Shown here piece by piece: positions 17,815 to 27,027 of a stretch of 64,000 nt of DNA; position 1 is the first letter of the stretch; the number at the start of each line of letters is the position of its first letter. Location: positions 15,778-79,777 of the forward strand of contig JBNKZD010000212.1 of NCBI GenBank assembly GCA_050301235.1. Direction: 5' to 3'. The translations under genes were made by a program, and so were the position numbers. The notes beneath the pieces were generated by a model that saw nothing but the letters and a program-made list of their open reading frames with translations, did not search any database and was not told the origin of the DNA. The stretch is from JAFGIN01 sp050301235. GTDB taxonomy: Bacteria; Fibrobacterota; Chitinivibrionia; Chitinivibrionales; Chitinispirillaceae.

Positions 17815-19902
17815 GTGAGATTTTTCTTCTTTTTTATCATTTTATTGCTTATAACAACTATCTTTGCCGGAAAAAAAGAGGTGTCAACAGTTCAAAAAGC
17901 TTCGGCAATGGTAAAAACTATACAAAAATACCATTATAAGCCTCGACCGGTTGATGATTCTTTATCCAGTATCGTTTTCGACCTTTTTTTAGAATCACTT
18001 GATCCTTACGGATGTTTTTTCACAAAGGAAATTATTGAGTATCTGCAACAATACCGTTATAAGATTGATGATCAAATTAAAAGTCAAAAAAGTGAGTTCC
18101 TTGACACAACTTCGAAACTCTTTAAAAAGCAGCTAATATATGCTGATTCACTCATTGCATTAACCGGTAAAAAAAAATTGGACTTTTCCAGACAGGATAC
18201 AATCTTGCTTGGTGGTGAGACCGAATATGTAACAGCTTCGGCACTTATACAACGATGGGAAAAATGGATAAAATACATGGTTGTCTGGTCATTTGAATCA
18301 CAACGTGACACTTCAGATACGACTATCAATTTTTCGAAGGAAAAATCAGCGAAACTGACAAAAGATGCCCTGTCCTGGGAAATGTGCAAAATTAATAAAT
18401 ACATCAATTCATCCGCAATCATATCATCATATATCGAAGAACAGTATCTTAAAGCAATTGCTAATGCATTTGATCCACATACTGATTTTCTTTCTGTTGA
18501 AGAGCGCACACGTCGAAGAGATGATCTCTCAAAGACATCGGGTTTATTCGGTATAACTGTTGATCAGAATTTTGCAGGTGAAGTTGAAATTATAGAAGTA
18601 ATTCCAGGTAGCCCGGCATGGAACTGCAACAAGATCAATGAAGGTGATATCATTCTTTCTATTAAAAAAAGTGATGGGACGATGCTGGAACTCAGGTGTA
18701 TCTCCATATCTGAAGTTGAAGAATTCCTGTCGGGAATTGATCATAAACAGGCTGTTTTTAAAATTCGAAAGAAAACCGGGTCCATATTTGACATTCCCCT
18801 TAAAAAAGAGCTCCTCGATGTTAAACAGAATATTATTCGCAGTTTTGTTCTGAATGGCAATCATAAAATCGGTTATATTTATCTGCCTTCCTTTTATACG
18901 GAATTTTATTATGGAAGTTATTTTTCTCGTGGTTGTGCAAGCGATTTGTCAAAAGAGTTGTTCAAACTTAAAAACGATTCAATAACTGGGTTAATTCTCG
19001 ATTTACGGGGAAATAGTGGCGGTTTGGTTGCAGAGGCGCTTCGCATTGCCGGACTATTTATTGATTATGGCGGGTTAAGTGTATTTCATGTACATGGTAA
19101 AGCTCCTGTCGTGAAGAAAGATGATGCACGCGGAACTGTGTATGACGGACCTTTACTAATTCTTGTAAACTCTTCATCAGCTTCAGCATCAGAACTTCTT
19201 GCGTCAACACTTCAGGATCACAATAGAGCAATTATTGCAGGATCGAGAACATATGGCAAAGGTATCATGCAAACAGTCCTTCCCTATGATGCAGGTAATT
19301 TTGATTCTCTTTCGATGTATAAAGGAACGCCCGTTGCATTTCTTTCAGTGACCACTGGCGCAATTTACAGGGTAACCGGTACCAGTAATCAGTGCAAGGG
19401 AGTCATTCCTGATATTGTACTTCCTGATCTTTTACAAAAGAGCCTAATGAATGAATCAGCACAAAAAGCAGCCCTGCGCCTTGATACAATCGTTAAAAAG
19501 GTGTACTACTACCCATCATCTCCATTACCATTGCAGGAGTTAAAAAGAAATAGTAGTAAAAGAATAAAGCAATCCAGACCATTCCAGTATATTCAAAAAA
19601 AGCAACTGGATTTTCCTGACCTCGGATCTCGCTACCCTGTCCCACTTCAAATACATTCTTTTGTTAAATTTATCAATAATTTTAAAGAGGTTAAGGATTC
19701 TCTTTCACAAAAGAGCGTTATCGACTCTATAAATCAGCCTCAACTAAAAAAAATTGCGGTCAATCTCCCCCAGAGCGAAATTGATGAAATCAAAACTGTA
19801 ATGAAGGATATTCAGGATAATATTTACATTAATGAAGCATTTATGATTGTAAACGATCTCCTATCAATTTCAGGAAAGGTAATATCTAATGGTAAAAAAT
19901 AA
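17815..19902 (+). CDS. prc: tail-specific (C-terminal processing) protease, Prc/CtpA family
   Basis: A periplasmic S41 serine protease of 695 residues, close in size to E. coli Prc. A signal peptide (about 1-19) is followed by an N-terminal helical domain, a PDZ domain near 240-330 (GLFGITVDQNFAGEVEIIEVIPGSPA), and the catalytic core with LDLRGNSGG, the serine in SSSASASELLAS (about 455) and the lysine in YGKGIMQT (about 481). Translation starts at GTG 17815, with AAGGA upstream. The next gene overlaps its end by 14 bases, so the two are coupled. Known relatives trim lipoproteins, penicillin-binding proteins or peptidoglycan hydrolases. Confidence 0.92.
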   Translation: MRFFFFFIILLLITTIFAGKKEVSTVQKASAMVKTIQKYHYKPRPVDDSLSSIVFDLFLESLDPYGCFFTKEIIEYLQQYRYKIDDQIKSQKSEFLDTTSKLFKKQLIYADSLIALTGKKKLDFSRQDTILLGGETEYVTASALIQRWEKWIKYMVVWSFESQRDTSDTTINFSKEKSAKLTKDALSWEMCKINKYINSSAIISSYIEEQYLKAIANAFDPHTDFLSVEERTRRRDDLSKTSGLFGITVDQNFAGEVEIIEVIPGSPAWNCNKINEGDIILSIKKSDGTMLELRCISISEVEEFLSGIDHKQAVFKIRKKTGSIFDIPLKKELLDVKQNIIRSFVLNGNHKIGYIYLPSFYTEFYYGSYFSRGCASDLSKELFKLKNDSITGLILDLRGNSGGLVAEALRIAGLFIDYGGLSVFHVHGKAPVVKKDDARGTVYDGPLLILVNSSSASASELLASTLQDHNRAIIAGSRTYGKGIMQTVLPYDAGNFDSLSMYKGTPVAFLSVTTGAIYRVTGTSNQCKGVIPDIVLPDLLQKSLMNESAQKAALRLDTIVKKVYYYPSSPLPLQELKRNSSKRIKQSRPFQYIQKKQLDFPDLGSRYPVPLQIHSFVKFINNFKEVKDSLSQKSVIDSINQPQLKKIAVNLPQSEIDEIKTVMKDIQDNIYINEAFMIVNDLLSISGKVISNGKK

Positions 19903-20977
19903 ACTTTTCAATACATTAGCGCTTGCAATCATTATGACAGCTGGCACATTGCAAATTTCCTATTCGAACAGTTCTGAAGAAAAAAATTATACGCTCAGTA
20001 AATCGAGTTCCAAATTAACTTCTGAAGCAATTGATTATATTACAAGACTTACGGTATTGTTTCCGGAGTTAAAAATTGCCAATTATAATTATACTAAAGC
20101 TGTTACGAAAACCCGCCGTGTAAGAAGTATTGAAAAGAACCGGCAGAACCTAATAAAAATCATTATGAAAAACCAGGCACATATCTCTACCAGCCCCACT
20201 TTTCATAACGACTCGACATTTAAAACAGAGTTAACACATTACCTTGATCTCCTCTACCTTGTCATGAAACGTGATTTTGACAAAATTCTGGATATGGAGG
20301 ATATTGAAGCGCAGGCATATGATGAAGATGAAGCCCATCAGATTGCTCTGGATATGGCTTTTGCAAGGCTCGACACATGCCATACCCTACTCACAAAAAC
20401 TGAAGATAATTTCTTTAAAAGATACAACATACAAATTGACACTACTGAAGATAATCTTTCAAAAAAAATAGACAGGGCAAATAATGCGATAGATTATTAT
20501 AACCCAATCTATAAAATCTTTTATAAATCTAACAAACAATATTCATACGCTAATCAGGCGCTAGGAAAAAAAGATCTTGCTGTTTTACAGCAGCATACTG
20601 CAACTCTTGAAAAATTTGTGCGTGAAGGAATTGAGGAGTTGAAGAAATTCAAAGGATATGAAGATGATGATAATCTTCTCAAAATGGTTGCAAAACTTCT
20701 GGAATTTTACAAAAACGAGAGTGCTGTGATGTTACCAATGAATATTGAGTTTTTTCTTCAAGTAGAGGCATTCCAAAATGCATTAAAAAAATATGAAGCA
20801 ATTAAAGCAGATAAGCGAACACAAAAAGATGTTGATGAATATAACAAGGAAGTTAAAATCTATAATGATGCTGTAAAAAAAATCAATCAGACGAATAATT
20901 CTTCTTTAAAAAAACACGGCAATCTTTTAAAAGAGTGGAACAAGACTGCTGATAGGTATTTTGATTTACATTCGTAA
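19889..20977 (+). CDS. secreted helical protein coupled to the Prc protease
   Basis: A 362-residue protein with a signal peptide (about 1-27, ALAIIMTAGTLQISYS), then an almost wholly alpha-helical, lysine- and glutamate-rich body likely to form coiled coils. No enzyme motif is recognised. The ATG lies inside the end of the protease gene with AAAGG upstream. E. coli Prc works with a helical TPR adaptor (NlpI); an adaptor or substrate role here is inferred from position only. Confidence 0.75.
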   Translation: MVKNKLFNTLALAIIMTAGTLQISYSNSSEEKNYTLSKSSSKLTSEAIDYITRLTVLFPELKIANYNYTKAVTKTRRVRSIEKNRQNLIKIIMKNQAHISTSPTFHNDSTFKTELTHYLDLLYLVMKRDFDKILDMEDIEAQAYDEDEAHQIALDMAFARLDTCHTLLTKTEDNFFKRYNIQIDTTEDNLSKKIDRANNAIDYYNPIYKIFYKSNKQYSYANQALGKKDLAVLQQHTATLEKFVREGIEELKKFKGYEDDDNLLKMVAKLLEFYKNESAVMLPMNIEFFLQVEAFQNALKKYEAIKADKRTQKDVDEYNKEVKIYNDAVKKINQTNNSSLKKHGNLLKEWNKTADRYFDLHS

Positions 20978-21454
20978 AATGTATTTAATACGTGGGTTGT
21001 AATGACTGCCTGAGAATAACTGGATACGAAAAAAGGCAAATCAGAAAGGTTGACTGGTTGATGAGATCTCTAATCAGGAAATATCTTGCCGATTAGAAAT
21101 ATTTAAGCATAAATGTATTTCTAATGGTTTTTACATTTTCTTAATACCTCTCATTCTTTCTACTTCAGCGACACCCTCTCAGCATTCCTGATTAAATTAA
21201 TAACTGAATGAAAACTGACTTGTGACCAGTAAAAAGCAGACTTTTAGAACTGGTAGTCTGTTTGTCCGCAGTCGAATCCTTTTCGATTGTTGAATAAAGA
21301 TACTCGATTTTTCAATCGAACGACATTTATTGCTACGAATTTTTAATTTTTTTTTGCTAAACGATATTTCATATCCGTATTCATCTGGAAAAGTTTAAAT
21401 TTTAAACTATATATACTTGGTTTTCACATCTAACCAGACTAAGAAAAACCTCAT
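20978..21454. other. 477-base gap without a supported gene
   Basis: AT-rich sequence. The only structure I see is an inverted repeat, TTCGATTG (21282-21289) with CAATCGAA (21313-21320), followed by T-rich sequence near 21340-21355, which may terminate rightward transcripts. The leader of the sensor kinase gene also lies here. Confidence 0.5.
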
Positions 21455-23683
21455 ATGACACTCCTCTCATTCATCTCTGCATTTGGGACATTCCTTAGCA
21501 TTATTATTGGAAGCGTTACACTTCGTGAGAATAACCGATCACATCAAAACAGGTTATTTGCAACCCTTTGCTTTATAGTTGGATATATTTCATTCACTGA
21601 ATTTGGGTACCGCCAGGCAGAAACCTCAAGTATGGCATATTTCTGGTTTAAGCTCTCACTGATAACCCCCATTCTGATACCGGTTATGCTGCATTTTATT
21701 CTCGTTTTTACACAGCAAAAGTATTCAAACCTCTCCAGAGGTTTGATCATTTTTAACTATTCAGCAGCATGCGTTTTCATTTTTATCGATTTACTTACCG
21801 GTAAAATCAGTGGAAAACCTGCACACTCAATCTATGGTTGGGACCATAACCTTGTTGCAGGTGCTTGGTATCAGTTTTTTACCGGTTGGGCGCTTTTCAT
21901 TTATATATTCATTATAGCTTTGATCAGCCGTTACTACTTCAGCCTTAAACCATCAGCGGATAAAATTCGAGCCCGATACACAATGTATGCATTTACTATT
22001 ATCAGTACTTTTGCAATAATCACAGAGAAAATTTTTCCATTTATGGAATTTGAATTTCCTGAACTCTCCACATTTGGTTTTCTTATTGGTAACATTCTGA
22101 TTGGTTATGCAATGTGGAAGTATAGGTTACTCCGGATATCACCCGTTAATGCAGCGGAGAACATTGTCGAAACAATGAGTGATTCACTCTTCCTGTTAGA
22201 CACAAACAATCTTATCGTTTCTGTAAACACTGCCGCAGAAGTCATGCTGAATGCACTTTCAGGACAGCTATCGAATGAACATGCCGACTCACTTTTTTTT
22301 GATAGTACACTGAAGGATGAATTTCATACAGTCTCGATGAATTGGCGAAAACCAATTGTCGATTACACCTCACAATTTAAAACCATTCAGGGGGATCCAA
22401 TTCCAGTATCAATTTCATCTTCGATCCTTACAGACACAACTGGAGATATCTCCGGTTGTGTTGTCATCACCAGAAATATTTCGGAACGTTTAGCGGCGCA
22501 AAGGGAGCTTGAGAATTTTAAAATCAAGCGACTTGAATCCATTAGTATGCTGGCGGGAGGTATTGCAAACGATTTCGAATCTGTACTTAACAGTATTACT
22601 AATAATTTGCTTTTGGTAAAGCTTCATTCCACACAGACGTCTGATACTGTCGGATTGATCAACCGCACTGAAGAGATGGCAATTGAAGCACAGAATTTGA
22701 CAAAAAAGCTGTTATCACTTTCAGGTAATAACAACACTAATGAACCGGAACTGATCGAATCAGTACGTGAAATGATCAACAGTTCAATAGGGTTTATGAT
22801 CACTGACAGCTCGATCGATTATGAAGTGTCATTCGATGATGATTTGATGAATATCAGGATCAGGAAAAGTGATTTTCAGACAATACTCTTGAACCTGGTA
22901 ACAAATGCACAGGAAGCTGTCAGCGAAAATGGTTTTATCTCAATTGATGCCTGCAATTTACACATTGATAGTCATACGAATCTCCAAAGTGTCACAGCAC
23001 AACATCCTCAATTAGCTCCTGGGTGGTATGTGAAAGTTACCATAAATGATAATGGATATGGTATCAATAGTGAGATCAGGGACAAGGTATTTGACCCGTT
23101 TTTCAGTACAAAAAAAGAAAAACAGGGATTAGGCCTTTCAGTTGCACATTCAATAGTCCGAAAAAAAGGGGGAGCAATCTTTTTTGAACCACATACCTCT
23201 GAAGGGTGTTCAATCTCATTCCTTCTTCCATCGACTGATCTTTGCACCACTGATCAGCTGGCTTTTTCTCCTAATGATTTACTTATAGAGGAAAATAACT
23301 ATGTGAGTGGTAAACTGCTTTTAATAGAAAACGACCTTGCAATAAGATCACAGATCACTGGGGTACTTTCTGATGCGGGCTTCGATGTTGTTGATACGAA
23401 TGAAATCTCAAGTGGCATACATTATTTTAATGAAGCTATGAATGAAATACCATTTGACAGTATTCTCTGCTGCGATTCTTTTATTGGAAATCCCGATATG
23501 TTAAATTTCATTAGCAGGATGAAAGTGTTAAAACAGCAGCTGAAAATAATTGTCATTAAAAAACACAATGGATCAGCAGTCGTGCAAAATATTCCAAGAA
23601 CATATTTTGAATCGGTCATACCAACGCCTGTGCATTGCAAGAAACTGCTTACTACCATTAAAACAGTCATTTGTAGCAATTAA
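21455..23683 (+). CDS. 7TM sensor histidine kinase-like protein lacking phospho-acceptors
   Basis: The N-terminal 220 residues form seven membrane segments of the histidine-kinase N-terminal 7TM type. A PAS domain (about 230-345) follows, then a HisKA-like helix, a HATPase domain and a receiver-like tail. The ATPase boxes look intact (NLVTNAQEAV, INDNGYGI, FDPFFSTK, QGLGLSVAHSIV). The H-box reads AGGIANDFESVL, with asparagine (N372, codon AAC) where the phospho-acceptor histidine is expected. In the receiver tail the aspartate position reads ILCCDS (about 671-674) and the usual K-P is TP. The protein may bind ATP without a normal phosphorelay. mprF starts four bases after its stop, so they share an operon. 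Confidence 0.85.
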   Translation: MTLLSFISAFGTFLSIIIGSVTLRENNRSHQNRLFATLCFIVGYISFTEFGYRQAETSSMAYFWFKLSLITPILIPVMLHFILVFTQQKYSNLSRGLIIFNYSAACVFIFIDLLTGKISGKPAHSIYGWDHNLVAGAWYQFFTGWALFIYIFIIALISRYYFSLKPSADKIRARYTMYAFTIISTFAIITEKIFPFMEFEFPELSTFGFLIGNILIGYAMWKYRLLRISPVNAAENIVETMSDSLFLLDTNNLIVSVNTAAEVMLNALSGQLSNEHADSLFFDSTLKDEFHTVSMNWRKPIVDYTSQFKTIQGDPIPVSISSSILTDTTGDISGCVVITRNISERLAAQRELENFKIKRLESISMLAGGIANDFESVLNSITNNLLLVKLHSTQTSDTVGLINRTEEMAIEAQNLTKKLLSLSGNNNTNEPELIESVREMINSSIGFMITDSSIDYEVSFDDDLMNIRIRKSDFQTILLNLVTNAQEAVSENGFISIDACNLHIDSHTNLQSVTAQHPQLAPGWYVKVTINDNGYGINSEIRDKVFDPFFSTKKEKQGLGLSVAHSIVRKKGGAIFFEPHTSEGCSISFLLPSTDLCTTDQLAFSPNDLLIEENNYVSGKLLLIENDLAIRSQITGVLSDAGFDVVDTNEISSGIHYFNEAMNEIPFDSILCCDSFIGNPDMLNFISRMKVLKQQLKIIVIKKHNGSAVVQNIPRTYFESVIPTPVHCKKLLTTIKTVICSN

Positions 23684-23686
23684 TGG

Positions 23687-26272
23687 ATGAATGAAGCGAT
23701 GGAAAAAAAAGTAACCCTGAGTAAGATCAAGCATATCAGTGGTCCATTGCTGGGAGCCACACTTTTTATAGTTGCACTGTTTGTATTACGCAGTCAATTA
23801 CACCACTATCATTACCACCAGATTATTAAAGAGATTGAAGCGATCCCAGCTTCAAAACTGCTGCTTGCCCTGGTGTTCACCATTTTAAATTATAGTGTAC
23901 TCAGCCTTTACGAAATTGCTGGATTCAAATACATTAGCAAAGCACTTTCTCCTCTAAAAATTGCATTTACATCCTTTATTGCCTTTGCATTCAGTAACAA
24001 TGTCGGTTTCTATTCCATTTCTGGTGGCGCCGTAAGATTCCGACTGTATTCATCATGGGGTTTATCCAACTTTGATATTACAAAACTTATAACATTTTCA
24101 AGCGGACTTGCTTTTTGGCTTGGATTGTCAACAATTTGTGGAATTGTGTTTCTTTTGGAACCTGTGCCTATTCCGGAATTTCTTCATATTCCACTCATCC
24201 CGCATCAAATTATCAGTATGCTTTTTCTGATGGTACCAGTTTCGTTCTCTCTTTTCACCATTTTTAGAAAAAAGCCGCTAAAACTTTTCAATTGGGAATT
24301 TGAAATTCCATCACTTGCGCTTTCATTATCCCTGATGGGAACGGTGTGCCTTGACTGGATATTTTTCAGTTCTGTTTTGTATACGTTGCTCCCTGTGCAG
24401 CATCTTATAACATTTCCACATTTCCTCAGTATTTTTTTAGCAGCGCAACTTGTTGGTTTGATCAGCCATGTTCCTGGCGGACTTGGCGTTTTTGAAACAG
24501 TATTTTTATCTCTGCTTCCACCGCAAATTGAACGTCCGATAGCTCTGGGAGCGATTCTCACATTCAGAGCAATCTACTACCTGCTGCCACTTGCAGTCTC
24601 ATCGATACTTCTTGCCTCACACGAGATAATGAACAAACGTGCGATGCTTAAGGGACTCAGCAGAGATGCAATTGAGTGGGCTGAAGGTGTTATTCCTCCG
24701 GTATTTGCGCTTATCATTTTTTTTGGTGGAATTATTTTGCTCAGTTCGGGTGCTACGCCTGCAGTTGAACACCGATTGCATATTCTCAAGCACATCATTC
24801 CACTTCCGTTTGTCGAGCTCTCCCATTTTCTGGCAAGCGTTGCCGGAACAATTCTTCTCTTTATCTCCTGGGGAATATACAAACGGTTAGATAGTGCTTA
24901 TTACCTTTCAATTTACACACTCGGAGCAGGTATTGTTTTTTCTATCGTCAAAGGTTTTGATTACGAAGAAGCAATCATCCTTTTAATTGCATTAATCACA
25001 CTCCTTCCATGTCACCGTTTTTTTTACCGCAAAACGTCATTAATTCGTGACCGATTTTCACCAGGATGGATACTTGCAATCCTCTCGGTAATCGGAGGAA
25101 CATTCTGGCTGGGAATGTTTTCATATAAGCACACGTCGTATGCGCATGAACTCTGGTGGCAATTCAGTTTTGGAAATAACGCCTCACGGTTCCTTCGTGC
25201 AAGTGCCGGTACAGCTGTTGTTATAATTCTTTTTGGAATTATAAATATTTTTAAAGGAGCTCGCCCTTCAAGTATCAAAGGTGAACCGATTGATTTACTT
25301 CGTACACTTAGCGCGATCAAGAACTCGTCCTATACATACGCAAATCTGGCACTTCTCGGTGATAAACAATTTTTATGGTCTGATGATGGAAAAGGGTTCA
25401 TAATGTATGGCGTTAGAAAGCAGAGCTGGATTTCTATGGGAGACCCTGTGGCACCACAGGAAACAGCTATGTCTCTGATATGGAAATTTAAAGAACTGGC
25501 AGACAGACATGCCGGGAGGATTGCTTTTTATGAAGTCCGACGTGAGCATCTGCATATGTATATCGACATTGGATTATCACTTATGAAAATGGGAGAAAGT
25601 GCCCGAGTCAGATGCTCAGATTTTTCTCTCAATGGTGGTTCAAGAAAAGGTCTTCGTTATACTTTACGTAAAATTGAAGAAGATGGATGGAGTTTTGAAA
25701 TTATCCCACCAGAACAGGTAAAAGGAATTATCAGCGAACTTCGTCATGTTTCTGATTCCTGGCTCGAGCATAAAAACACCCGGGAAAAAGGCTTCTCCCT
25801 TGGCAGTTTCCAGGAGGAGTACCTGTATTATCAACCCGTTGCCATAGTCCGAAAAGATCATTCAATTGCAGCATTTGCAAACATGTGGCTTTCCTCTGTC
25901 ATGGAGGAAGCATCGATCGACATGATGCGATATATGCCTGATGCTCCTAAAGGAATTATGGACTTCATGTTTACAAAACTCATTCTCTGGTCGAAAGAAC
26001 AAAACTACACCTGGTTTGATCTTGGAATGGCACCGTTTTCCGGACTTGAAAGTCATCACCTTGCCCCCATGTGGAGTAAATTAGGAGCATTCCTGTACAG
26101 TAATGGTGAAAATTTTTATAATTTTCAGGGACTCCGTCAATTTAAGGAAAAATTTGATCCTGTCTGGGAGCCACGTTACCTGGCAAGCCCGGGTGGTTTG
26201 TCCCTGCCTGTCGTTCTAAGTGATGCTGCGGCATTAGTCTCTGGAGGTGTTAAAGGAATCATTGGTAAATGA
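23687..26272 (+). CDS. mprF: phosphatidylglycerol lysyltransferase (flippase-synthetase) MprF
   Basis: An 861-residue two-part membrane protein of the usual MprF length. The N-terminal half has many membrane segments of the flippase domain (AFSNNVGFYSISGGAVRFRLY, HVPGGLGVFE). The C-terminal third is the DUF2156 acyltransferase domain, which transfers lysine or another amino acid from tRNA to phosphatidylglycerol (WISMGDPVAP, FYEVRREHL, MRYMPDAPKGIMDFMF, WFDLGMAPFSG). It follows the sensor protein by three bases and precedes the VirJ-like hydrolase. Alternative start at 23699 (MEKK). The amino acid used cannot be told from sequence. Expected effect: lower negative surface charge and resistance to cationic peptides. 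Confidence 0.93.
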   Translation: MNEAMEKKVTLSKIKHISGPLLGATLFIVALFVLRSQLHHYHYHQIIKEIEAIPASKLLLALVFTILNYSVLSLYEIAGFKYISKALSPLKIAFTSFIAFAFSNNVGFYSISGGAVRFRLYSSWGLSNFDITKLITFSSGLAFWLGLSTICGIVFLLEPVPIPEFLHIPLIPHQIISMLFLMVPVSFSLFTIFRKKPLKLFNWEFEIPSLALSLSLMGTVCLDWIFFSSVLYTLLPVQHLITFPHFLSIFLAAQLVGLISHVPGGLGVFETVFLSLLPPQIERPIALGAILTFRAIYYLLPLAVSSILLASHEIMNKRAMLKGLSRDAIEWAEGVIPPVFALIIFFGGIILLSSGATPAVEHRLHILKHIIPLPFVELSHFLASVAGTILLFISWGIYKRLDSAYYLSIYTLGAGIVFSIVKGFDYEEAIILLIALITLLPCHRFFYRKTSLIRDRFSPGWILAILSVIGGTFWLGMFSYKHTSYAHELWWQFSFGNNASRFLRASAGTAVVIILFGIINIFKGARPSSIKGEPIDLLRTLSAIKNSSYTYANLALLGDKQFLWSDDGKGFIMYGVRKQSWISMGDPVAPQETAMSLIWKFKELADRHAGRIAFYEVRREHLHMYIDIGLSLMKMGESARVRCSDFSLNGGSRKGLRYTLRKIEEDGWSFEIIPPEQVKGIISELRHVSDSWLEHKNTREKGFSLGSFQEEYLYYQPVAIVRKDHSIAAFANMWLSSVMEEASIDMMRYMPDAPKGIMDFMFTKLILWSKEQNYTWFDLGMAPFSGLESHHLAPMWSKLGAFLYSNGENFYNFQGLRQFKEKFDPVWEPRYLASPGGLSLPVVLSDAAALVSGGVKGIIGK

Positions 26273-26319
26273 TTATTTCTTTTAGGATATATTCAGCCGC
26301 CAGTCGGAGGTATTCTGCA

Positions 26320-27024
26320 ATGACCAGTATTAAAGTTCTTACATGTATAGTAGCAGTGTCATGTTTTATCGGTGGTGGTGCAACAGCAGGGTGGAAGAAT
26401 ATGCCTCTCACTATATTCCCGCCAGATTCGGCGCATTTACCAATACTGTTTATACATTATAGTGGGGATGCTGGTTTTAATGTGACTGATAGAGGCATCG
26501 CCCGTGAACTCCTTAAAAAAAATATACCAGGTGTTGGAATTAACTCACTTGCTTATTTTATCAACAGTCACCCACCAAAAGAAGCATCTGCGGATCTGGC
26601 AGATATTATCAACCACTTTTCATATGAATGGAATACACATTATTGTATTGTCAGTGGATATTCATTCGGTGCAGATGCTATACCATTTCTGGTTGCAGCA
26701 CTACCCGATAGTATCAAAAAAACGGTAAAACTGGTTGTATGTACTTCACCGGGATTTTATGCAGACTTTTCATTTCATATAGCAAGTTGGTTTGGTAAAG
26801 CATCATCACAGAATTATCCAGTGGTGCCATCAATTATATCTCTCAATAAAAGCATTCCCGTTGTTTGTTTCTACGGCAATGATGACAATTCGAGCTGCGG
26901 ACCAGTTCTTTCAGATTCCCTGATAGAAACCCACATACTCGATAACGGGCACCGAGTTGGTAACAATTTTCAGGAGATTGTATCGCTTGTACTTTCGCGC
27001 TCCAGACAGATTGTCACCCCATAA
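26320..27024 (+). CDS. VirJ/AcvB-like periplasmic hydrolase
   Basis: The protein matches the VirJ/AcvB family: FIHYSGDAGFNVTDRGIA, GVGINSLAYF, WNTHYCIVSGYSFGADAIP (nucleophile Ser in GYSFG), a late DDN segment, and DNGHRVG carrying a likely catalytic histidine. The start at 26320 is preferred because GGAGG lies nine bases upstream and a signal peptide begins directly (VLTCIVAVSC). An earlier in-frame ATG at 26269 overlaps the mprF stop. Agrobacterium AcvB is a periplasmic hydrolase of lysyl-phosphatidylglycerol encoded with an mprF homologue. The same pairing here supports that activity. Confidence 0.82.
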   Translation: MTSIKVLTCIVAVSCFIGGGATAGWKNMPLTIFPPDSAHLPILFIHYSGDAGFNVTDRGIARELLKKNIPGVGINSLAYFINSHPPKEASADLADIINHFSYEWNTHYCIVSGYSFGADAIPFLVAALPDSIKKTVKLVVCTSPGFYADFSFHIASWFGKASSQNYPVVPSIISLNKSIPVVCFYGNDDNSSCGPVLSDSLIETHILDNGHRVGNNFQEIVSLVLSRSRQIVTP

Positions 27025-27027
27025 TTA

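Noticed and set aside
21226..21280. tRNA-like stretch with a GTCGAATCC word
   Set aside because: It resembles a T-loop in one short place only; I could not build an acceptor stem or a cloverleaf.
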